Shown piece by piece: positions 1 through 4,737 of a DNA stretch of 6,037 nt; position 1 is the first letter of the stretch, and every line of letters starts with the position of its first letter. The notes under the pieces were generated by a model, which saw only the letters and a list, made by a program, of their open reading frames with translations, made no database searches and was not told where the DNA came from. The DNA is from Solirubrobacterales bacterium (GTDB lineage: Bacteria > Actinomycetota > Thermoleophilia > Solirubrobacterales > Solirubrobacteraceae). Both the position numbers and the translations under genes were made by a program. The stretch lies in contig DAHVAB010000155.1 of NCBI GenBank assembly GCA_027314825.1, positions 1 through 6,037 on the forward strand, read 5' to 3'.

Positions 1-5
1 GTCTT

Positions 6-125
6 GCGGCGAGGCGTGGAGCGTCGTGTGGTGTCGGCGGCGCCTCGCGGCGAGGCGTGGAGCGTGGCGTGGCGGCGGCGGCGCCTCGAGGCGTGGCGTG
101 GCGTGGCGTGGCGTAGGCGGCGCCG
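6..125. repeat. G-rich imperfect tandem repeat, unit about 41 bp, three copies
   Basis: Two near-identical units lie at 6-46 and 47-87. The 19-mer GCGGCGAGGCGTGGAGCGT is exact at 6-24 and 47-65, and CGGCGGCGCCTCG is exact at 35-47 and 76-88, both with a 41-bp offset. A third, diverged unit (88 to about 125) contains four tandem GCGTG pentamers at 91-110 followed by GCGTA, and ends in GGCGGCGCC. The + strand is very G-rich. It can be read as open frame, but only as low-complexity Arg/Trp/Ala-rich peptide, so I do not call a gene. It may be a minisatellite, or a repeat at which the assembly ended, since it touches the left edge. Confidence 0.8.
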
Positions 126-239
126 TGCGGCGGGCTGGGGAGCATGCCGTCTCGTCGGCGCCGGGGCGCCGCGCACGCGAGATCCGCCGCGGTCAATGGT
201 CTGGAACCGCTCGAAGTCTCGACGCCGACCTCGCCCTGC
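126..239. other. Unassigned spacer upstream of the hyuA promoter
   Basis: I see no gene with family-like sequence here on either strand. The only structure is a perfect 7-bp inverted repeat, CGGCGCC (156-162) and GGCGCCG (165-171), separated by GG. No U-tract follows it on either strand, so it is not a convincing terminator. Whatever gene lies to the left is outside the window. Confidence 0.5.
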
Positions 240-269
240 TTGACAGCCAAACCGATCAGTCGATATGGT
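240..269 (+). promoter_or_regulatory. Predicted sigma70-type promoter for the hyuA operon
   Basis: A perfect -35 hexamer TTGACA (240-245) is followed after 18 nt by TATGGT (264-269), which matches the TATAAT -10 consensus at four of six positions. The stretch 240-269 is visibly less G/C-rich than its surroundings. Transcription would start near 276, giving a leader of about 250 nt before hyuA. The -10 box overlaps the candidate operator at 249-269. This is a sequence match only. Confidence 0.5.
249..269 (+). promoter_or_regulatory. Candidate operator, copy 1, overlapping the hyuA -10 box
   Basis: The 15-mer CGATCAGTCGATATG (253-267) is the exact reverse complement of 4694-4708. Extended to 21 bp (249-269 against 4692-4712 on the other strand), 19 positions agree. 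The core has CGAT at 253-256 and 261-264 (a direct repeat, 8-bp period) and a partial dyad, ATC-AGTC-GAT. Its position over the -10 box fits a repressor site, since bound protein would block RNA polymerase. The regulator is not in the window and its family cannot be assigned. Confidence 0.5.
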
Positions 270-318
270 CTGCCCCGGCCGGTCACCCTCGACGACCGAC
301 AGGCCACCTGATCACAGC

Positions 319-525
319 ATGCGCTGCGCGAAAGACACCGGAGGCACCTTCACCGACCTTGCACTCGTGCCGGTCGGCGCGGTGATCGCTCGCCGCCTGG
401 GATTGCGGGCCGGGCGGCACCAGGGCGGGCCGGGGATGCAGGTGCGTCACCAGGCAGGACCGCGGCGGGGCCAGCGCGTTGCGCGCGGACCCTCCCGAGA
501 CTTCGACCGACAGAGAGGAGGATGA
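319..525 (+). pseudogene. Orphan HyuA N-terminal fragment (probable remnant of another hyuA-like gene)
   Basis: An ATG at 319 opens a 68-codon frame beginning MRCAKDTGGTFTDLALV, which has the arrangement of a true HyuA N-terminus: a few residues, then the DxGGTFTD nucleotide-binding loop, here at residues 6-13. After about residue 25 the translation becomes Arg/Gly/Gln-rich and no longer resembles the family. It ends at TGA 523-525, within the Shine-Dalgarno/start region of the intact hyuA. No good Shine-Dalgarno precedes 319. Codons of the loop differ from those of the loop in hyuA at 628-651, so this is not a recent copy. A 10-mer CGACCGACAG occurs 15-16 nt before both start codons (293-302 and 504-513), which hints at an old duplication of leader plus gene start. 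Alternatives are a translated leader ORF or chance, though chance is unlikely for eight conserved residues placed just after a Met. Confidence 0.4.
514..521 (+). promoter_or_regulatory. Shine-Dalgarno of hyuA
   Basis: AGAGGAGG ends 7 nt before the ATG at 529. It supports that start over the ATG at 522, which lies in another frame. The stop codon of the upstream fragment (523-525) falls between this site and the start. Confidence 0.8.
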
Positions 526-528
526 GAG

Positions 529-2712
529 ATGAGCGCGCAAGACCGGCTGGGGAAGGTGGCTGACGGGCCCGACCCTTCGCAGGAGCCTCCGATCACCGGC
601 TCCGAGCGACGCGTTCGCATCGCCTGCGACATAGGCGGCACGTTCACGGATGTCGTCGTCAGCGAGACGCCAGGCGACACGGTGATGGGCAAGGCGCTGA
701 CCCACCGCGAGCGGTTGATCGACGGCCTATTGGCGGCGCTTGAGCGCGCCGCAGGCGAGCTGGGCGTCGCGCTGGACAGCCTGCTCCACCGGACCGACCT
801 GTTCATCTTCAGCACGACCCACGCGACCAACGCGATCCTCGAGGGCACCACCGCGAAGACCGCGTTGCTATGCACCGAAGGCTTCCCGGACATTCTCGTT
901 CGTCGCGAGGGAGGCTCGCTCAGACCCTACGACTACACGCGGGCTTTCGCAGACCCATACGTGCCGCGCCACCTCACCTTCGAGATCCCGGAGCGGGTCG
1001 ACGTCGATGGCACGGTGCTCATGGCGCTGGACGAGGATCTCGCGCGCGAGCGCCTGCGCGAAGCGCGAAGCTTCGGGGTCGAGGCGGTCGCCGTGTGCTT
1101 GCTCTGGTCGACCGCGAATCCGGAGCACGAGCAAAGGCTCGGGCGACTCGTCGAGGAGGAGCTGCCGGGGGCCCGCTGCTCACTCTCCCATGAGGTGAAC
1201 CCGATCGTGCGGGAGTACCGACGGGCCTCAGGCACTTCGATAGACGCATCGTTGAAGCCGCTGATGCAGCGCCATCTGCGCGAGATCGCAGCCGGTCTGC
1301 GCGAGCGCGGGTTCAGCGGCCAGCTGCTCGCGGCGAGCTCGGCGGGAGGAGTCGTTCCGATCGGAGAGCTCGTCGATCGTCCGCTGTGGGCGGTGCGCTC
1401 AGGGCCGTCGCTGGCGCCTGTCGGAGCACGGCGGATCGCGTCAGCCGAGACTGGCAGCGGCGAGGTGATCGTCTGTGACACGGGTGGCACGAGCTTCGAT
1501 GTCAGCCTTATCCGCTCGGGAGAGCTCGTCTTCACGCGTGAGACGTGGCTGGGTGAGCCATTCTGCGGCCATCTCACCGGGGTGTCATCGGTCGACGTGC
1601 GCAGCATCGGCGCCGGCGGCGGCTCGATCGCGTGGGTCGATCAGGGCGGGCTGCTGCGGGTGGGACCGCAGAGCGCGGGCGCCGACCCGGGGCCTGCCTG
1701 CTACGGCCGCGGCGGTGTACGACCGACCGTCACCGACGCCGCGCTCGTCCTCGGCTACATCGACCCCGACTACTTTCTCGGTGGCAGGATGCGGCTCGAC
1801 GCCGACGCCGCCGCTCGCGTTCTGCGGGAGCTCGGGAGCAGCCTCGGCATTGAAAGTCGAGCGGCGGCCCACGCGGTGCTCGCGGTTGCGAACGAGCGGA
1901 TGATCTCCGCGATCCATGAGCTCACGGTGAACGAGGGCGTCGATCCGCGTGAGAGCCTGCTGGTCGCCGGCGGCGGCGCGGCAGGGCTGACGATCGTGCC
2001 GATCGCACGCGAGCTCGGTTGCACCGAGATCGTGATCCCTCGCGCCGCGGGCGTGCTCTCTGCCTTCGGCGGCCAGCAGAGCGACATCGTGCGCGAGGTG
2101 ACCGCGCCACACTTCTCTGACTCCGACAGCTTCGACTTCGCTGGAGTCAGAGATGTGCTCGAGACCCTGCGCGGCCGGATGCGCGAGTTCACGCGATCCT
2201 TGCCCGAGGAGCTCGCCGGCGCAGCGCAGGCTCAGTGGTCGGCCGAGGCGCGCTACGCCCACCAGGTGTGGGAGATAACGATCCCGCTCGCAGGAGGGGA
2301 CCTAGCTGACGATGTCGCGCTCGAACGCTTCGTCGAGGACTTCCACGATTCGCACGAGCGCATCTTCGCAGTGCGCGAGCCCGGCCAGCGGATCGAGATG
2401 AGCCAATGGAAGGGGCGGCTCGTAATCGATACCGAGAAGCCGGCCCTCGCCTCACGCACGCGGCACGCCGCCCTTCGCTCCGAGGAGGCGTCGCGCCCGA
2501 ATGGGTGTGTGCCCGGGGTGCGGCGGAGGGCGTTCTTTGCCGAGGAGGGCGAGATCGAGGTGCCCGTCCATCGCGGAGAGCAGCTGAGTCCGGGCGATTG
2601 CGCGCAGGGCCCCGCGCTGCTGATCGAGCCCGAGACGACGATCGTCCTTTATCCGGGCAGCGTGGCGCACGTGACAGAGCTCGGCAACTATCTCGTAGAG
2701 GTGAACCCCTGA
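529..2712 (+). CDS. hyuA: Hydantoinase/oxoprolinase family protein, HyuA-type ATP-binding subunit
   Basis: Full-length 727-residue HyuA subunit, the partner of HyuB. In this cytoplasmic family (5-oxoprolinase, N-methylhydantoinase, caprolactamase, acetone/acetophenone carboxylases) the HyuA part has an actin-like fold that binds and hydrolyses ATP to activate the substrate. Visible motifs in order: DIGGTFTD at residues 34-41 (hydantoinase A N-terminal nucleotide loop); SHEVNPIVREYRRASGTSIDASLKP in the middle part; DTGGTSFD at 317-324 (second phosphate loop); SIGAGGGS at 359-366; GADPGPACYG ending near 393; AGGGAAG at 480-486; and a C-terminal domain ending in a GPALLIEPETT...ELGNYLVEV segment. 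About 28 residues, rich in charged residues and proline, precede the conserved start and may be flexible. The start is set by AGAGGAGG at 514-521. The stop overlaps the hyuB start by one base (TGATG), so the two are very likely translationally coupled and co-transcribed from the promoter near 240-269. The substrate cannot be read from the sequence. No small third subunit of the acetone carboxylase type is seen, which makes that role less likely. Confidence 0.95.
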   Translation: MSAQDRLGKVADGPDPSQEPPITGSERRVRIACDIGGTFTDVVVSETPGDTVMGKALTHRERLIDGLLAALERAAGELGVALDSLLHRTDLFIFSTTHATNAILEGTTAKTALLCTEGFPDILVRREGGSLRPYDYTRAFADPYVPRHLTFEIPERVDVDGTVLMALDEDLARERLREARSFGVEAVAVCLLWSTANPEHEQRLGRLVEEELPGARCSLSHEVNPIVREYRRASGTSIDASLKPLMQRHLREIAAGLRERGFSGQLLAASSAGGVVPIGELVDRPLWAVRSGPSLAPVGARRIASAETGSGEVIVCDTGGTSFDVSLIRSGELVFTRETWLGEPFCGHLTGVSSVDVRSIGAGGGSIAWVDQGGLLRVGPQSAGADPGPACYGRGGVRPTVTDAALVLGYIDPDYFLGGRMRLDADAAARVLRELGSSLGIESRAAAHAVLAVANERMISAIHELTVNEGVDPRESLLVAGGGAAGLTIVPIARELGCTEIVIPRAAGVLSAFGGQQSDIVREVTAPHFSDSDSFDFAGVRDVLETLRGRMREFTRSLPEELAGAAQAQWSAEARYAHQVWEITIPLAGGDLADDVALERFVEDFHDSHERIFAVREPGQRIEMSQWKGRLVIDTEKPALASRTRHAALRSEEASRPNGCVPGVRRRAFFAEEGEIEVPVHRGEQLSPGDCAQGPALLIEPETTIVLYPGSVAHVTELGNYLVEVNP
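2114..2153. repeat. Intragenic 11-bp inverted repeat in hyuA
   Basis: TCTCTGACTCC (2114-2124) and GGAGTCAGAGA (2143-2153) are perfect reverse complements around an 18-nt spacer. A further 3-bp AGC/GCT pairing (2128-2130 with 2140-2142) is possible after a 3-nt bulge. It lies in the part of hyuA encoding residues FSDSDSFDFAGVRDV, between the AGGGAAG motif and the C-terminal domain. No U-tract follows. Its function is unknown. Confidence 0.55.
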
Positions 2713-4637
2713 TGAGTCAAGACGGCCGAGGAGGATCTGGAGTGAGCTCTCCGGCACAGGGCGTCGAGCGTCTCGACCCGACGCTCATGGCTGTGCTCGC
2801 ACACCGCTTCGAAGCGATCGTGCGCGAGATGACGAACACGTTGTTCAGGACTGGACGCTCCTCGATCTTGAACATGGCCCGCGACTTCTCCTGCTCGATT
2901 GTGACCGCGGACGACCAGCTCTTCGCCGCGGCGGAGGGGTTGCAGGTTCACGTCCTCGGCGCAGGCCTGCAGACTCGCGCGATGCGGGAGTTGCATCCCG
3001 CGCTGCATCCGGGGGACGCGTTCCTGCACAACGACCCGATGCTCGGCAACACGCACACCGCCGATCACACGATCCTCGTGCCCGTGATCGTCGACGGTGA
3101 GCACGTGTTCACCACATGTGCGAAGGCTCATCAGGCGGATTGCGGCAACTCGGCGCCATCGACGTACATGACATATGTCGAGGATGTCTATGCCGAGGGG
3201 GGGCTGCTGTTTCCGTGCGTGCGAGTCCAGGAGGAATACCGCGACGTCGAGGACGTGATCCGGATGTGCCGGCGTCGCATTCGCGTGCCCGAGGTATGGT
3301 ATGGCGACTATCTGGCGAGCGTCGGCGCGGCGCGGATCGGCGAGCGGCGCGTGCAGGAGGTGATTGCCCGCTACGGCCTGTCGACGATCAAGGAGTTCGT
3401 GCGCGAGTGGCTTGACTATTCCGAGCGGTGCATGGAGCAGGCGATCGCGAAGCTGCCTGCACGTCGGCTGCGAGCAGCGTCACGCCACGACCCGATACCG
3501 GGCCTTCCGGACGGCGTCGAGGTGAGCGTCCAGATCGATGTCGACCCGGATGGCCGGCGTGTCTGCTTCGATCTCCGCGACTGCCCCGACTGCATCCCGT
3601 TCGGCCTGAACGTCTCCGAGGCATGTGCCGCAGGTGGGTGCCTCATCGCGCTGCTCAACTGCCTGGAAGACGAGGTGCCTCGCAACGCCGGGGCGTTCCG
3701 GCGAGTCGACGTCTTGATGCGGGAGGGCTCGGTCGCGGGCGGGCTCACGGAGCCGTTCTCCGCATCGGTCGCGACCACGAACGTGCTCAACAGGATCATC
3801 AACAGCGCCCAGAGCGCCTTCTGCCAGCTTGGCGACGGGTTCGGGCTTGCGGAGGGCGCGGGTGCGCTCGGCGTAGGCTTCGCGGTCTTCTCGGGCACCC
3901 ATCCGGAGAGCGGCCAGCCCTACGTCAGCGAGTTCGTGCTCGGCAACAACGGGGGGCCTGCCTCGCCTCACTGCGATGGCTGGGTCACCTACGCCATGCC
4001 CGACTGCGCGAAGACAATCTACATAGACAGCATCGAGATGCTCGAGCGCAGCTATCCGCTGCAGATCCGCTCGGTGCGAATGCTCGCCGACTCAGGCGGT
4101 GCGGGCCGGCTCCGAGGGGGGCCTGCCGCGGAGGTGATCTACGGCCCGCGGGCGACGCCTCTGAGAATCTTCTACATGGCGGACTTCGCTCGTAACCCGC
4201 CTGCGGGCGTGCTCGGCGGCCGGTCCGGCTCGGCGGCCGCGGCGATCGTGGTCGGTCCCGACGGCTCAGAACGCGAGGTCGAGCCGGTGGGCGATTCGCT
4301 GCTTGCGCCCGGGGAATGGATCCGCGGGATCGAGGCCGGCGGAGGCGGCTACGGAGATCCGCTCGACCGCGATCCCGAGGCGGTGCTCCGCGACGTGCTC
4401 GAGCGATGGGTGAGCGTCGAGGCCGCGCGCGAGGTGTACGGCGTGATCGTTACGACGGCGGACGCGGGCCGGCCGTCGCTGGACCGCTCGGCGACGGCGG
4501 CGCGGCGTGACGCGATCAGATCGGCAGGCGCCTCGGCGCCTGCCGCCGGCCGCGGCACAGATGAGCAGAGCCCGGATCGCCTTGGCGCCGCCGGCGCCGG
4601 TCGGCTCCGCTCGGGCGATGGCCGTGTGAGCAAATGA
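2712..4637 (+). CDS. hyuB: Hydantoinase/oxoprolinase family protein, HyuB-type catalytic subunit
   Basis: A 641-residue HyuB subunit, cytoplasmic partner of HyuA. In characterised relatives this subunit holds the metal site and performs chemistry on the substrate activated by HyuA. Family features in order: LDPTLMAVLAHRFEAIVREM near the N-terminus; HNDPMLGNTHTADH at residues 106-119; AHQADCGN at 139-146, with an H140-x-x-D143 pair where relatives carry metal ligands (from family knowledge, to be checked by alignment); ALLNCLEDEVPRNAG in the middle; and ERSYPLQIRSVRMLADSGGAGRLRGG near the end. Six cysteines (285, 291, 294, 305, 310, 317) cluster in 33 residues, including a CPDC pair, which is unusual. 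The family-like part ends around residues 600-605. The last 35 or so residues are Ala/Gly/Arg-rich and lie over a strong DNA hairpin (4522-4545). Two starts are plausible: ATG 2712 (TGATG overlap with hyuA, weak AGAGGTG at 2697-2703), and in-frame GTG 2742 with an AGGAGG 7 nt upstream, giving 631 residues. I list the longer form. Confidence 0.94.
   Translation: MSQDGRGGSGVSSPAQGVERLDPTLMAVLAHRFEAIVREMTNTLFRTGRSSILNMARDFSCSIVTADDQLFAAAEGLQVHVLGAGLQTRAMRELHPALHPGDAFLHNDPMLGNTHTADHTILVPVIVDGEHVFTTCAKAHQADCGNSAPSTYMTYVEDVYAEGGLLFPCVRVQEEYRDVEDVIRMCRRRIRVPEVWYGDYLASVGAARIGERRVQEVIARYGLSTIKEFVREWLDYSERCMEQAIAKLPARRLRAASRHDPIPGLPDGVEVSVQIDVDPDGRRVCFDLRDCPDCIPFGLNVSEACAAGGCLIALLNCLEDEVPRNAGAFRRVDVLMREGSVAGGLTEPFSASVATTNVLNRIINSAQSAFCQLGDGFGLAEGAGALGVGFAVFSGTHPESGQPYVSEFVLGNNGGPASPHCDGWVTYAMPDCAKTIYIDSIEMLERSYPLQIRSVRMLADSGGAGRLRGGPAAEVIYGPRATPLRIFYMADFARNPPAGVLGGRSGSAAAAIVVGPDGSEREVEPVGDSLLAPGEWIRGIEAGGGGYGDPLDRDPEAVLRDVLERWVSVEAAREVYGVIVTTADAGRPSLDRSATAARRDAIRSAGASAPAAGRGTDEQSPDRLGAAGAGRLRSGDGRVSK
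2729..2734 (+). promoter_or_regulatory. Strong Shine-Dalgarno inside the hyuB 5' end, pointing to GTG 2742
   Basis: AGGAGG at 2729-2734 lies 7 nt before an in-frame GTG (2742-2744), ideal spacing, whereas the ATG at 2712 has only AGAGGTG. The conserved HyuB sequence starts after both, so homology does not decide. hyuB may start mainly at 2742, or may have two starts. Confidence 0.5.
4522..4545. repeat. Perfect 11-bp hairpin in the 3' end of hyuB
   Basis: CGGCAGGCGCC (4522-4532) pairs perfectly with GGCGCCTGCCG (4535-4545) around only two bases (TC), so the physical loop would open the innermost pairs. A second, weaker GGCGCC-GCC-GGCGCC dyad follows at 4584-4598. Both lie in the low-complexity C-terminal tail of hyuB. 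No T-tract follows on either strand, so it is not a standard intrinsic terminator. It could be a stabilising mRNA structure or former intergenic DNA now read as coding. Confidence 0.6.
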
Positions 4638-4678
4638 GGCCGCTGGCGAGCGGGGACGGCGACAGGAGAGCAAGATGA
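4634..4678 (+). CDS. Mini-ORF of 14 codons between hyuB and the aminotransferase
   Basis: The ATG at 4634 overlaps the hyuB stop as ATGA (4634-4637), and the TGA at 4676-4678 overlaps the next mini-ORF start, again as ATGA (4675-4678). It would encode MRPLASGDGDRRAR. There is no convincing Shine-Dalgarno, so translation would rely on ribosomes terminating on hyuB. I recognise no family. If real, its role is more likely relay of ribosomes than a functional peptide. It could be chance, since TGA stops and ATG are frequent at such junctions. Confidence 0.2.
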   Translation: MRPLASGDGDRRAR

Positions 4679-4737
4679 CGAGGCAGACGGTATCATATCG
4701 ACTGATCGATTTACTACAGGCAAGGAGGAACCGGTGA
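4675..4737 (+). CDS. Mini-ORF of 20 codons, candidate leader peptide overlapping the aminotransferase start
   Basis: The ATG at 4675 has AGGAG at 4664-4668, 6 nt upstream. The frame runs 20 codons to TGA 4735-4737 and overlaps the aminotransferase GTG start by four bases (GTGA, 4734-4737). The peptide starts MTRQTVSYRLIDLL and ends in a basic ARRNR stretch. The Shine-Dalgarno of the aminotransferase (4723-4728) lies inside it, so its translation would melt or mask that site, a typical coupling layout. The operator-like element at 4692-4712 lies inside the ORF, so conserved bases there may reflect the DNA site and not the peptide. I recognise no homologous family. Confidence 0.35.
   Translation: MTRQTVSYRLIDLLQARRNR
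4692..4712 (-). promoter_or_regulatory. Candidate operator, copy 2, upstream of the aminotransferase gene
   Basis: CATATCGACTGATCG (4694-4708) is the exact reverse complement of 253-267 upstream of hyuA, and the match extends to 19 of 21 bp over 4692-4712. This copy also contains a small dyad, ATCGA-CTGA-TCGAT (4697-4710). It lies in the most A/T-rich stretch of the 4638-4733 spacer. On the + strand TATCAT (4691-4696) resembles a -10 box, but no fitting -35 is present, and the -35 of copy 1 is not conserved here. A protein-binding site is therefore a better reading than a duplicated promoter. It may allow separate control of the aminotransferase or DNA looping with copy 1. Confidence 0.45.
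4723..4728 (+). promoter_or_regulatory. Shine-Dalgarno of the aminotransferase
   Basis: AGGAGG lies 5 nt before GTG 4734 and fixes that codon as the start. The next in-frame start-like codons lie well downstream and have no comparable site. Confidence 0.8.

Noticed and set aside
6..125. CRISPR array
   Set aside because: Units are directly abutting and imperfect with no unique spacers; this is a tandem repeat.
4..385. Open frames 4-243 and 26-385 on the + strand over the repeat
   Set aside because: Their translations are Arg/Trp/Ala-rich low-complexity sequence produced by the tandem repeat; no family similarity.
933..2262. Long open frames on the - strand opposite hyuA (933-1607 and 1585-2262)
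   Set aside because: They lie antisense to a clear family protein, have Arg/Ser/Ala/Pro-rich shadow composition and show no motif I recognise; such frames are expected in GC-rich coding DNA.
529..4637. Acetone carboxylase identity for HyuAB
   Set aside because: No small third subunit gene follows and HyuB is shorter than the acetone carboxylase alpha subunit; a cyclic-amide hydrolase role fits the aminotransferase neighbour better, though it is not proven.
4691..4696. TATCAT as the -10 box of a separate aminotransferase promoter
   Set aside because: No -35-like hexamer lies 16-18 nt upstream; the bases are better explained as part of the shared operator-like element.
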